Below, piece by piece: positions 22,171 through 33,355 of a stretch of 64,000 nt of DNA. Every line of letters begins with the position of its first letter. The first letter of the stretch is position 1. Location of the stretch: positions 372,001 to 436,000 of the forward strand of contig JANCIK010000005.1 in assembly GCA_028532985.1 (NCBI GenBank), written 5' to 3'. The notes under the pieces are model-generated. The model was not told the origin of the DNA and ran no database searches. It worked only from the letters and a program-made list of their open reading frames with translations. The stretch is from Stropharia rugosoannulata. Lineage: Eukaryota > Basidiomycota > Agaricomycetes > Agaricales > Strophariaceae. Both the position numbers and the translations under genes were made by a program.

Positions 22171-22371
22171 ACCAGTTGTAGATTTATACTAGAGTATACA
22201 ATATTTGATACCGTTGGACTATAGGTACTGGTTGATTATGTAACGACTCGCATCAGACCGGGTGATTAATGGCTGACAGGCACGGGGGACATTTGTATTC
22301 AAGACCCGGTACGTTATCCGGGTTGTACTGCCTGTCTATAACCCGCAATCATGGAGCAAAACAATTCGTAC

Positions 22372-22555
22372 TTTGTTTGATCTCCTCGAGCATGGCATCT
22401 ACCATATTACTTAGAGTCAGTTTTTGAGCCGTATGTATGTGTAAGTACTTACTAGATGTCATGCATTCGTATACAATAGGCTTTACAAAATCGGCCAGTG
22501 CCGTAAGTAAGCCCCGCGCCTGCGGATTATCCGTACCTCCTGAGAATCTGGGCAT
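22372..22555 (-). pseudogene. Orphan N-terminal fragment of a HET-domain gene (exons 1-2 only)
   Basis: Exon 1 (22555-22453) encodes MPRFSGGTDNPQAR and then the conserved GLLTALADFVKPIVYECM segment found at the start of the four full HET genes here. Intron 22452-22399 and exon 2 (22398-22372, exactly 27 nt, NAMLEEIKQ) match their architecture, and a GTACGA donor follows. No exon 3 or HET domain lies downstream on this strand; within about 200 bp the sequence becomes the transposon's right array. The gene was therefore cut off here, probably by the transposon insertion or a later rearrangement. Confidence 0.75.
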
Positions 22556-22559
22556 AATA

Positions 22560-23171
22560 ATGGCGCTAAACTCGTAGGAGATAGACTTTGAATAATGTCA
22601 GTAAGTATCACAAACAACGGGTATTGTGGAGGTACAGATTACTTGCATTTGACAACGTCGTCAGATCAGTCTGCAGTCTGGTTGCACGCAGAAAGCAGGG
22701 CAGGAATGGGTGTGCACAAGGTGTGCAACTGCATTTGTTGGGAACATGATCAAACGCTTGCATGATCTAGGGCAGGGTAAAAGTTGCCGTGCATGTGCCG
22801 CGTCGGTGCCGGAGTGCCAGATTGGCTCGACACCGCTTCTTACCGCAGCAACAACAAGACCAAGCCGGCATGACACGGCACCATCACCTGTTAGAGGATT
22901 TTGATCAAATTTTGATGGGTATTTATTGAGCAATTTTGATAGCAACACCCTAGACCGGTGACCGTAACCCCTCTGCAGGCAAGTCGCCCGAAGGGCCCTC
23001 GTAGACGTATTGTACTGCTTTTTGGGCTCTGCCCCCGACACCTGTATTTCATCAGACAATGTCTGTTTCGCACCACCGTCCCTCATGCCTGAGCCCTAGC
23101 CCTCGTAACACTCGCTCGTTTATTGCAAAATACATTCATATTCTAGAGAAGAGAAGCTATGAAAACCCGCC
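22560..23171. other. Intergenic stretch, no gene supported
   Basis: Lies between the HET fragment and the 3' end of the first full HET gene. A 141-codon minus-strand frame (22661-23086) shows no recognisable motif or splice context, and I do not call it. Confidence 0.4.
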
Positions 23172-25208
23172 TCACAGATACAGTGTTTTACGTAGTAGAC
23201 CATGAAACTTCAACTTTCCTTCGGGTACCGTGACTTCTGAGCTTTGCCCGTAGGGATCCTTGGAAGATCGCAATGTCAAAACTGGAGGAGAAGAAAATGT
23301 CTTTGGATACCATGTTTTAAAACTTTTTGCGCTGCTGAAGAGAAGAGGGACTGAAAGAGAGGGATTCTGGATTATGATGTCCCCGTCCGTCACAGTAAAG
23401 TTGATAATTCCGAAAAAAACCGTTGACGCGACGACAACTTTATCATCGTTCCCGGAGTCAACATCTTTGCCTAATAAGGAATAGTTCCAAACTCGACCGT
23501 ATAAATCTCCCTTGGGACGGAATTTGCGGTCAAACTGGTCTGAATAGTATAGCTCTGGGAGGCCTGGAACAAGCAGGAGGTGTACACGCAGTCCGATATG
23601 TGTCAGTAGAAATGGTTCAACAGGAGTCACCGCTGACAGCTTGGAAAGGACGCCACGCCAACTGACATGATCAAATGCATTTGACCGGCCTCGGTATGCA
23701 TCTACAGTGCAGGGGATGAGAGTAGAGCCCTCTGGTGAGTAGCCATGGTTAAATATATCCATAACGTCCCGCTGTGTGCTGATGAGCTCGCGCATCAGGC
23801 GGGTGAACGCACGTTGTGCACCTTCGCCATATGCAATTGGAATGCTGACCTCGAGAATGCCCATTAGCGAGTAGGCCCTGTCCTCCTCGCGAGTCACCTG
23901 CCTCCCACATGCCATCTGCAATCGTCGTGATATTGGGATCTCCATTTGTAATCCGTGGCTAAAGGAGATGACTTCATCCGATTTTATTCCTGCTGCAGCT
24001 GCGACCTCGTCACGGCTGCAAAACAAGGGAAACCAATGCATGTTGTATACTGCCATCTTGTGGGGCGCAACAAGTTCTTGCAATGTCCATCCGCGGGTGA
24101 ACCATGAGTCTCGAGGCATATCGTCCGGAGATTCTGTATCCGCCAGATGCACGACACAGAGAGTAGCCTGGTGATACCACTTATACATTGATCGAATCGC
24201 CTCATCCAGCTCCGCGCTGCTCTCTTTGTTGATACAGCATGTGTCGACCCATCCCAGACGGACGCCATGTTCAAGTGCAGAAGCTTCACAGAAACTGCGG
24301 ATCTTAGTATATCCGCCAGGGTTATGTTCTCTTGTGGCCCAGCCTTGATACGTAATCTCGCCAGCAGGGTCCTTCGTCCATGTGTGAGAGAGGATTGTGT
24401 ACCCTGTATATTGTGCAATGAAGTTTTTTACCGTGTTGCCTATCGTATCAGGTTCGTCGTATCGGGACGATTGCAAATGCAGAAATTTCCCAATACGATC
24501 AGCCTGAAAATGTGCAATAAGGTCCGGTAAAAACTCGATTGTAGTGCTATCCATATCGTCGAATATTATCTCTGCTAAAAACTGGATTGCTTCGCGGTGG
24601 TCAACAAGGTGAATTTGCAATCCTCTGGAATCAAACGCCAATAATCGTGTGGGCATGCTGGATACAGTATCGCGGATGCTCTCCACGACACGGTCCTTGA
24701 AAACATCTCTGACTAAATACTGTCAGTGAGCTGGAATGTCCTATCTTGGACAACCTACATTCCAATGGTATGACCTGCGGTCTGGTGATATCCTCGATTA
24801 CGCTAACATCTGTCATGACAGTACTTATTGGAGATGGAACGTCTTCGGGGTCACTGGAATCGGACAATGAAATTGATCCCGTCATGTAAAAGCCATCGAC
24901 AGTATCCGCAATGAATGCTTTGAGCGAGTTGACAAATTGATACTCGACTGATTCTACACCAGAACTTCTGCCTATCATATCACAGTTAAGGACACTCAAT
25001 GGTTCGTGATATCAGTGGACTCTTACTCTGCTGAAGTTCTTCGCGTCTTATATCTACCGCATATGACTTCAATTTTGGTCCGCGAACATACCTAGGGTAA
25101 GGACATACCTGAAGATAAGCACTCATATACGATGGGCCTCACAAAAGTGGCTAGCGCCGCAAGCAGATCTCGACCGTGTGCACTGTTTCTATCTTCTAAA
25201 ATGGGCAT
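23172..25208 (-). CDS. HET-domain protein 1 (about 626 aa)
   Basis: HET-domain proteins of filamentous fungi are linked to non-self recognition and programmed cell death after cell fusion. Exons 25208-25109, 25053-25027, 24971-24759 and 24712-23172 join in frame. Exons 1-3 encode a helical N terminus: a Leu/Val-rich segment LLAALATFVRPIVYECL, the nine-residue IRREELQQ exon, and VEYQFVNSLKAFIADTV. Exon 4 starts FRDVFKD..., then MPTRLLAFDS. The HET domain (about residues 225-340) has all blocks: ILSHTW, GWVDTCCINKESSAELDEAI, SMYKWY and WFTRGWTLQELVAP. The region after it (ISRRLQMACGRQVTREED, IPIAYGEGAQRAF) is typical of basidiomycete HET proteins. The last 200 residues (LLTHIGLRVHLLLVPG, ending GLLRKTLYL) are shared with its paralogues. 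An in-frame ATG at 25289 would add 27 residues. Confidence 0.9.
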
Positions 25209-26681
25209 TTCGATAGTGAGGTTCTTCTTAAACGACGCGCAGGCTCTGTTCGGAAGTAAAGGCGCTTGGAAAGACAGTGGATGAGACAAAATACATAGTG
25301 CCGAAGTAGAAGCTGCTTACATTGACGACGTGGTTAGCTCAATGAGGTGGAAAGAAGGTCAATGCTGCGCAGAACGGCTCACCTTGGGAAACTGAGGCTT
25401 TTGTTCGCCTGAGATAGTGGGTAAAACGTTGATTTGCTGTTTTTAGGTGGACTGAAACTCATACATAGATCAAATTTTCTCCGAAGTCACCTGGACCTGA
25501 ATATTTGAATGTTATTATAGATGTTCATACCCCGCGATGTCTCATGTCACATGTCATCAACGATAAGCGCTCGGAAGTACATCAGATCCGTGGGTTTGTG
25601 CGAAAAATGCCTTGATTCTTGCATATACCTTTGTACTAATCCAAACTTCCACACATACAGCAGATTTACTTCTTGTGCGTCTTGGTATGCGGTCGGTGTA
25701 CTTGTTATAGGCTCTGATGTATTTTGCGTCTCTATTGCATGTTCTCTGTGTAAAAATAGATTGTAATTGAATGTCACAAATTGGTTACAAATTACCCTTG
25801 CACACCATCCCAGAATAAATACGCGGTACCCACTGTGTATATCATGTGTCTCCAATTCACCTCATACACGTTGCACGCGCCGGTCCCAAGCACCTCCTAT
25901 TGTTGCCGTCCAGAACCTTTCCTGTAAATTCTTTGCAACAACCCGTGTATCTGTGTAAAAGGTGTATGCCTTTATGACTGGAGGTATGTAGTATTTGATT
26001 TGATTCCTTCGCGTTGCCATTGGTTGCGGGCCGCGGCCGCTTAGTTCACCGCTGTCCGTGTCTGTCGTATTGGAGCAATAAGTGTATATCGGGCAAGTCC
26101 TGATTCTCTTGAGCTCAAGATTTTTAGGGTTCCCCCACTGTCCGAATTGTTCTGCATGCTTCCCACTTTTCAAAGCCAGTTGGGTTGCAGTTGGACAATT
26201 TGGTCTCTGCTCCTGACACCGCGCCCTGAGTCTCTTTTCCATCGAAGAATTCATGCGAGAATTAATTGTGCACCAACAGCGGCGTATATGCCGCTGACGC
26301 GGCCCTGTTCTGGCGCAATGGCTTCTCATAAAGCTGAGTGAGAGCATAGAACATAAGAATGATACACTTGGGCAATAATGAGCGATGGGCCTTTCAGTAC
26401 CACTGTGTTTAAGACGAGTATAGGTGAACTTGGCCACTATAAGATATGGAATAATTATGTTTTGATTACATTATGAAGCAAAAGAACTCAGCTGCGCGAC
26501 AGAAGGCCAAGTGCGCAGCCGCTCATATTGTCTCCGATCTGTTTCCCAGGGAGTCATCCACCAACCTATTTTGTAAAATAAAAGTGAAATAAAATAAAAA
26601 CGGCCCCTTTGTGCCCCTCATTGCTTCTTTTCTTCCTCCACCCCACTGTCCAATCCTCATAAACGCTACTGGACACCTCCA
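25209..26681. other. Intergenic stretch with a doubtful 191-codon minus-strand frame
   Basis: The frame at 25862-26437 (minus) has no recognisable domain, no signal peptide and no clear splice context. The rest shows nothing I can name. Confidence 0.35.
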
Positions 26682-27269
26682 ATGGCATCTTCGTCATACC
26701 TTACTATTATCTGTGGCTCACTCTCTGAATCCACATCGTCGGTCCCACTGACGCTGCCACCCACTAATGCATGGCAAGTACTTCGGAATAGACTGCGTAA
26801 GGCGTCCGCCCTAGCAGGCAACGAGCTCCAGGGCAGAGAGCTTGGCATGGCATGTAAAGAGGCATGGGATGTACTAACCAGTGCAGAGGTGGCAGACCTA
26901 CAGTCCGAGGGGGAAAGACTGCGCACAGAGTATATCGAGGAGTCGCGCAAACGAAAATACACCGAAGAAAGAGAAAAGAGCTGCACAAAACGTGTCCTTA
27001 GCCGAGGCACGCCGCTGCTGGACACCGAAATGTATGGCAGGGGGAAGCGCGGAGAGAGGAAGAAAGAGAAAGAAGGTCTTGCCGCTTTACTGCGAACTAG
27101 GGCGAGGTCGCCACGTACCAGTGGCAAGGAAAAGCGAGCAATCAAGCTTTCAAATGGCTCAAAGTACCCGACTTTTGAGCCTATTCAACCGGATGTGGCC
27201 TATAGCAGTCCGAGTAGGTGTCAAATGTTGCTCAGGGGGGCTGTGAAGCGTAGGCTCTATGGCATATAG
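26682..27269 (+). CDS. Divergent HMG-box-like small protein, copy 1 (195 aa)
   Basis: Single open frame. After a Ser/Thr-rich start, residues about 28-80 (AWQVLRNRLRKAS, ELGMACKEAWDVLTSAEVAD, ERLRTEYIEES) fit the HMG-box pattern: an aromatic/Arg start, then LG..W..L...E, then a third helix with Lys/Arg/Tyr. The fit is weak and is an inference. A strongly basic tail follows (KRKYTEEREKS, KRGERKKEKEG). It is clearly paralogous to 51760-52368, sharing the MASSS start and a W-x-x-LRNRLR...GREL-x-x-ACK-x-AWD core. A DNA-binding role is possible but unproven. Confidence 0.55.
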   Translation: MASSSYLTIICGSLSESTSSVPLTLPPTNAWQVLRNRLRKASALAGNELQGRELGMACKEAWDVLTSAEVADLQSEGERLRTEYIEESRKRKYTEEREKSCTKRVLSRGTPLLDTEMYGRGKRGERKKEKEGLAALLRTRARSPRTSGKEKRAIKLSNGSKYPTFEPIQPDVAYSSPSRCQMLLRGAVKRRLYGI

Positions 27270-28064
27270 GTGGAATGAGCTCGCGCTGCGCAGATAATTT
27301 TTTTACTCGCATTTTTATCATACAGTTTTAATCACGCAATTTCAAGTCCATTTCCATTCGCCTTAATCCCTCTATTGACGAAATAACGCTCTGTATAAAG
27401 TCAAATTCTCAGTTTAGCTTTTGCCCTATATACACTATAAAAGTTTAGTCTTCTGCCTTCCAACTGTGGTGAGGTGGTCTGTGGGCATAGGCGACCATTC
27501 TTTAGGCCTTCCCTCCTTGGGGGGGTGCAGAATACTAGGGTATCTTTCTGCTCAAGCTAGACAACGCCAGATTCACAGCAGCTTGAGAACGAAAGGAATT
27601 CATGTAAAATAAAGCAATGGACTTTAATGAACGCAGGTCTGGACAGGTCTTCGTATAGTCCACACGTGAGAGGGACGACTAGATGCTGTGCCCTGCCATG
27701 TGTTCTTGGGTTCCGCGCCCAAAATGAATTGTAGATCATATGTGCTCTACTGATTCTCACACAAGAATATATCAAGTTAAAATGCTCAAGCTTCAAGCTT
27801 GATCGTTGAGCCTTGAGCAAAAGTTATGTTTGCTGCCGATTGAACGACGCTTCGCTTCTATGTGAACACTTGGTTAAAAATATACTTGCCACTGTTGCTG
27901 GGAAGAACCATCCACACGGAGATAACATTTGCTTCTAGATTTGTCATTGTGTACGCCGCTCAAAAATGCGCGTGAAAGAAAAATGAACCATTGCTTACCC
28001 CCTTGTTTAAACCATTTCTATCGCATCATAACATCATTCTCCCTTTTAAAATCCTACTTCAACG
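27270..28064. other. Intergenic stretch with AAGCTT-rich inverted words
   Basis: Around 27,780-27,820 the words GCTCAAGCTTCAAGCTTGA and GCCTTGAGC form a short imperfect inverted/direct repeat. A similar AAGCTT/CTTGAG cluster lies at 51,330-51,415 near the HMG-like paralogue. No gene seen. Confidence 0.5.
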
Positions 28065-29200
28065 ATGTCGCCCCACCAGTCCAACTCTCTCTCGTATGCT
28101 CTGGGATCCTTTAGGTACACCCACGCTCCGTATGATCGAAGACACACACTCGATCAAGCCGGGCCACTCGACCTTACCTATGACGCCCACAGTGTACCTA
28201 TACTGAATGGTGCGTCAAAGGGCGGATGGCCTATTCCAGCATTGCAGCCAGGCTCAGCTCGTAGCCCTGGGGTTATAACATCAACGCGCAGATTACCGAC
28301 ACCTTCCCGGTCACAGACGCCACTGAAAAGACAGGGTGCTACAGCTAGCAGTGGGCACATTAATCACTATTCGGAATGCTCAACTCCGTGGTTGACAAAC
28401 GAGGCCAGAAGTCCCTGTGCCCCCGAAGACGGTTAGCATGGCATGGCTCAGGATACCAATAGTCGAGCTAACTATGCCTAGCTTCAGATACCTGGATGGC
28501 CGGCGCCTCGACGAGCTCAGGTTCGAGTACAATTCAATGTTGCAGCCCGGCCGCGCATTGGGTTGAGGCCGATTTGGGACATCCAAGCGGTGGGTGAATA
28601 TCTATCTTTCAAAGCCTTCACTTATGTTACAACACGCAGAGTCTTGTTTACTGGCCAAAGTAATCGCACTATCGCAATCCCCAGGAGTTTCCGACAAAGG
28701 AAAATCAAACAAATCACAAATAATCAGCCGAATTGATGGGCCGCAAGCACGGGCGGCCCACCCACAGGCCAACGCGAGCAAAAGCTCGTATATTCCTGAA
28801 CCCGACAGAAGGTATTTTGGTTTCTTTGATTTCCTTTGGTAGAAACTCAACTGACAATTATTAAGTGGGTCTTATTCCCCTGATTGGGCCGCTCCAGAGC
28901 ATTACCCATTGGTGGGACCACCAAGGCGTATAATGCCCAAACTGAAGAAAGATGGTGAGTGATCTGTTAATACCTGAATCATTGCTAAGAAACACCACCT
29001 AGGTACCTATGAAATACGATTCACGAAGAACCTAAGTGGACGTATGGTGAAGAATACTCATAAGCGCTGTCACAGAGGTGAGCTAGGAGAACTAGAGCAT
29101 GGTGAGTTTTCCAAATCTTCGAGTCAATATTACAAGCATACATACTGATACCTCACGGCCTGTGTAATCAGAAGAACAGTATGTGACTTTAGTAGCATGA
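28065..29200 (+). CDS. Unknown 287-aa protein, six exons
   Basis: Exons 28065-28431, 28482-28589, 28640-28811, 28866-28954, 29003-29101 and 29172-29200 join in frame, and every intron has GT-AG ends with lengths of 48-70 nt. The first two-thirds is low-complexity, rich in Ser, Pro, Thr, Gly and Ala, so probably disordered. The C-terminal part is more ordered and basic: DWAAPEHYPLVGPPRRIMPK, then TYEIRFTKNLSGRMVKNTH and KRCHRGELGELEHEEQ, ending YVTLVA. I know no family for it. Six introns with consistent phases are the main evidence that it is real. Confidence 0.7.
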
Positions 29201-30407
29201 TCACACAGACAAATATGCTGACAAGTTAATACAGAAAGAAGAAGAAAAGAAAGGCGCGGGGGAGGGTAAAGTCGGTGGAATCATCAAAGTAGTATGAATG
29301 GATGATTATCGATACGGTCATCTTATCTCATCGCGATGGGTGATCAAATTTAGTCGGAGAATGAAATTGAAACGGCGCAAAATGTACTTACTTACGTACA
29401 TAATAGTGACACAATTATATCACTTCAAGTTCTACAGATGTTGTCACATGCCAAGTCTGAGTCTACCGCATGTACCGCACTTTGGCCTTTTCCAAATTGA
29501 AAATGAGCATTCAAGCTCATGCTCCAGGATTACCTGGCCATCAGTTGGATGTGATTAACAGTACATAACCAATACATAGCCCAGCAGTTCATGTTGCTGG
29601 GGTAAATTAAAATATAGGACATGTCCCCACGTGACTGAACACTTGGTTTTTGATGCTATTTCTTTCTACAAAGATAATGATCGCACAGCACGGAATATTT
29701 CAATCACTGATGCATGAAACATCACAGAGTCAGTAATGAACAACACTCAGTGATCAGAGCTTCTGACATGAGATTTTGTTTGTAATTTATTGGCAATCCA
29801 TCGCGCGATCTGGTCCTGGCCACAAAGGTGTCGCAGAGTAGTAGGCGCAACGTAATCATAAAGTAATGGATAAATAAATAAAATATTCAGCTTCGAAGGT
29901 TTACTGATACTTCCGAAATACTACGTGAAGCTGTGATGGTGCTGCAACGTTTATGTGAAGTGTTGCAGAGCCCGCAACTCCTGTCAGACTACAGTCGTTT
30001 TATAAATAGTGCGGGGTCCGCGGTACTTCACAGCGTATCCCTTGCGTATTGAATTAAGGTCGACGTCGTATTAATATAGCCACTTCACCCTTTGCCTTTA
30101 ATATCTGCCTTTGATCCCCCGTAACAGCTCTTGACCTACTGGTAGCTGTTCGTAGACTCAATTACATTGAAGAAGGGTCAGGACGACTATAGGTGAGAAA
30201 CAAGACCATGGTCATGAATCCGTTGCTACATCGGGTGGTAGAAACTGCATCTGGCAGGCGGAGAGCTACAATTACTTTTACTCCTTCATCTATCAGAGTA
30301 CTACGTACTACAGTAGGCCAGGCGCGTTTTTTAGGGAGTATAAAACCTAAACCAGCAAGTGACTCCCCTTGTATATACACCGTAAAACCACTCATTTTTG
30401 GACACAG
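29201..30407. other. Intergenic stretch, no gene supported
   Basis: Contains short AT-rich stretches and no open frame with a recognisable motif. The 5' part of the damaged F-box gene may start here, but I could not place its first exon. Confidence 0.4.
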
Positions 30408-31914
30408 GTGTCGCCAAAAGAAAGAACTGCAACATTTGTCTCTCTGCCGTTGGAGCTGGTTATTGAAATCTTGATGTCTTTGCCATGGCGGGATATACTT
30501 CGCATACGGACGGCGAGTAGCTAGTTTCCCCCATTGACCTGAACTGCACTGTGGGAGGCTAATACTATGGCAGGTATGCAAATTGTTCCTGAGTGCAAGT
30601 CAGGAGAGATGTGTTTGGGAGTATCACATTCAATAGCACCTGTACAGCACGCCCTATCCTCCCTTGTTTGATATCCCTTTATCCATGCAAGGACCAGAGG
30701 AGCTACAGAGAGCTCTACTGTTGTGGAAAGCTGCTGAACTGGGCTGGACAACTAATGATGGTGGGATTGCCCGTGAGCGCAAGGTAGTAGCAAATGACAT
30801 CGAATCTGTCTACCTAATTCCAGGCAGAAGATGGTTGCTAGTCACGTCTAATAAGGCCGACGTGCACTACTACGATCTTAACTCTCCCCGCCCTGTCCGA
30901 AAACCTTTAATAGAAACCCAGCAATACACGCACACAAAGGTCATGATCCAAATGTCTGTCGACATCAACCTCGACTCGGCATTCCTGAAATTCAATGTGG
31001 CCTTTTCTGTGCAAGATTATCCCTCTGCAGGTACCGCAAATAATACCCACTCCAGACTAGGTGAATTCCTAATATACGGCGTTGAGCTGGTTCGCGGAGA
31101 TCATTCGGACACATTAAAAGTGTCCCTTTGGAGCTCATTTCCCCATCTCAGTATGGTCAAGGAAATCCTCTGCATCTCTCTACTTGGGTCGGAGTTGGCA
31201 TTCACTGCAGCCAATGCAATGCATTACGGATTCAATATGTACAGTGTTGATTGGGACGAAGCAAATGGGACATCTCCGATATACCCATATCGAACGCTGG
31301 GGCCTGTGATGCGGAATGTAAGTACATACTCCTCCAAATGTTGCTTCTTGGTTTTCATGTTTCCATCTTTCTCCCATTCTAAGTGTAAGATTCAACTCTT
31401 ACCAAATAGCGGGCTCTTGTGTCTGGATGCCATTAACCTCAGCCTGTGGAGTTACGAACAGACAGAGAAGGCAATATTACATCCAGCGCCGCACAGCGAG
31501 AGAACCACTATGCTGAAAATGTGGGAGAAACCCGTTTACGGGGTAAACATAGGCCGCTCAATCAACATCACGCGCAGCCGCATCTCAACTAGGGCGCTAT
31601 TCGTGATTGGAGAATCACTCTGCTTTGTCGAGGTGCCCACTTCAGCCAGCTTAACCAGCGGCGAGCCGCCGCAGATCCATGAGGTGATGAGCGCCTGGCC
31701 TGGCCTCGAGCTTATGACCACACAACACATGCTGGGGTCTGCACACGAGGTGGTAGCCGACCTCTATAGCAATTCTCTCTCTATCCGCGCGTTCTCCTCC
31801 AATACTGGCATAATAAGTATCAAGAAAATATGCACCCTCGCGCCTGTGCAAATTGACGGCGCAACCCGTTATGGACGAACATTCAGGTCGTGTTGTTATA
31901 CCACAATCAAATAG
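30408..31914 (+). pseudogene. F-box protein gene, probably broken by a premature stop
   Basis: F-box proteins bring substrates to SCF ubiquitin ligases through Skp1. An F-box core (SLPLELVIEILMSLPWRDIL) lies at 30456-30503. It continues in frame after 30574 with CKLFLSASQERCVWEYHIQ, but joining these parts needs a GC-AG intron (30513-30573). A TAG at 30634-30636 then interrupts the frame before HLYSTPYPPLFDIPL. The rest (30637-31914) is an otherwise open 400-residue region with WKAAELGW and VYLIPGRRWLLVTS, as in basidiomycete F-box proteins with beta-rich C termini. A clean 66 nt intron (31318-31383) is also in frame. TAG for CAG would be a single C-to-T change. A working gene would need an unseen splice form. 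The first exon was not found. Confidence 0.6.
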
Positions 31915-32693
31915 TGTGGTCATTCTTGACCTTGCTTAGATCTATGAGTACAATATTATTCAAATAATTCTGTTGAACCTGCGGCCCTCATATTTGGATG
32001 GACATGTAATTGAACGTTTTGATAATCTGCTCTGTTGTCCACCGTGTGCCAACACCATGTGCCAACATATTGTCGTTCTTCCATCTGCTCCATCATGAAC
32101 TGGCAAATGACACACCACCCCACGCCCACCCGCCCTGCTTCCGGCACGCTGCTGACGAGCCAGTGCGCCCACGGGTAGACCGAAACCCGGGTCCATGCTG
32201 ACCCATCGAAGCCGCCTGCTGGCACCCAACCACTCACCAACTCACCCATCCCGTCCGGTCCCGTTAGGCAACCTGCACTTGCGCGCACGGGCACTCAGAG
32301 CCCGTTCCCGGTGCCGTGTTTGTCTCGTCCTTCAAAGCCCACGCCCCCACGTACACCCACATTGCTCTCTCTACCCGTAAAGCAACTTTGCACTCAGATA
32401 GTCGCGCTCCACGATGTACGAGCTCTCTGTGTGCATCTTGCCCGCTTTCCCGCAAGCGCAGAGCTATGTAAATTGAAGCACTTCGAAACTCCTTTACATG
32501 TTATTATTGTTTGACTACGTATATCTAGTGACCTCACTCTATTACTTCCTCTTTGTTTTGTAACATTCTCCGTATTGACCAAAATATATCTACTCCGCAA
32601 GCAATGAGCAAAGAGCCAGAGACATGAAGTTTCCACGCACCTCCAAAGGTTTACAATCACTGCAAATCACCTCATTCAAGCCAGTAGTCACGC
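31915..32693. other. Intergenic stretch with a dispersed C-rich repeat
   Basis: CTGGCACCCAACCACTCACC, CACCCATCCCG and GTGTTTGTCTCGTCCTTCAAAG (32,220-32,340) resemble a stretch at 48,970-49,045, so it is probably an old dispersed repeat. No gene seen. Confidence 0.4.
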
Positions 32694-33355
32694 CTAGCGC
32701 CCGGACCCCTCGGCCCTATGCTTCGACAGTAGTGCACTGTTCGCCGAAATCGTAGCACCGTGCCTCGACTCCTCCGCCATAGCGCGCCCACGGTGTCCAA
32801 GCTGCGTCGCGTGCGGATCTGCAGGAACCCCGTCCGCCCGCGCATTCGCAACCGCCTGGCGATGGCGCTCCGCGCGCACATGATCCGCCGCCGCATCCCG
32901 GTAGTGCCCCGCCGCATGCGCCTGGTGGTGCGCCATCATCGCCTGGTGGTGCTCCGCCTCCACGCCCTGAGCGTGTGCTGCGGCGGCGGAGTGCCGGCTG
33001 AGCGCGTCCATGTGCGCAGTCGCCGCGTCCCGGTTGCGCTGCGCTGCGAGCGAGTGCGTGGCGTGTGCGCGGTCGTATGCTGTCGCAGCGGCGGTGTGCG
33101 CGGCTATGAAGCCGTGGTGGCGATCGTGTGGGTCCATGCGCTTTGCAAGGACAGCGATGGCCTCGCCGTCATCTGGAACGCTGCGCTGCTGCAAGGCGAC
33201 GCATTAGCGTGGTACCCATGATGAGGGCCTTCAAAATAAACACATACAGCCAGCGGGAGTGCAGGAGCAACGGAAAGCACCTGTGGACCGGGGAGCGCAA
33301 GCGCTGACGTGGAGAGGAGAGCAACAGCAGTGAGGAGGACGTTAAGGAAGTACAT
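32694..33355 (-). CDS. Secreted His/Ala-rich repetitive protein with a Kex2-type site (about 189 aa)
   Basis: Exons 33355-33281 and 33188-32694 join in phase 0. Residues 1-21 are a clear signal peptide (MYFLNVLLTAVALLSTSALA). A short pro-segment with AIAVLAKR follows, a dibasic KR at about residues 41-42 where Kex2 would cut in the Golgi. The remaining roughly 147 residues are a helix-prone repeat of Ala, His, Arg and Asp in about seven-residue steps (AAAAHAQGVEAEHHQAMMAH). I count about 21 histidines. There are no cysteines after the signal peptide region. The composition suggests metal or acidic-surface binding, or a released repetitive peptide, but no function is known to me. The DNA here is GC-rich and open on several frames; signal peptide plus intron decide the strand. 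Confidence 0.7.

Larger units (their letters stand above)
200..22200. mobile_element. Putative large KDZ-family DNA transposon carrying six genes, interrupted by an LTR element
   Basis: This is a composite inferred from layout. A KDZ transposase gene (10361-13520) sits among five other multi-exon genes of unknown function, three pointing right and three pointing left. Tandem arrays sharing a TGGTAGAA/TTCTACCA palindromic core lie at both outer edges and once in the middle. The outer arrays are mutually inverted: the left one carries GTGGTGAAATTACAC, and the reverse complement of the right one carries GTGGTAGAATTACAC. Repeat-rich inverted ends around a transposase suggest one mobile unit of about 16 kb before the LTR element landed in its right array. 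I could not find exact terminal inverted repeats or a target duplication. The borders given are approximate; the right border must lie before the HET fragment at 22372-22555. Confidence 0.45.

Noticed and set aside
22661..23086. 141-codon minus-strand frame
   Set aside because: No motif, no introns, and composition unlike neighbouring genes; probably chance.
25862..26437. 191-codon minus-strand frame
   Set aside because: No recognisable domain, signal peptide or splice context; left as doubtful intergenic sequence.
32760..33221. Arg-rich plus-strand frame opposite the secreted protein
   Set aside because: It is the shadow of the minus-strand gene, which has a signal peptide and a frame-keeping intron.
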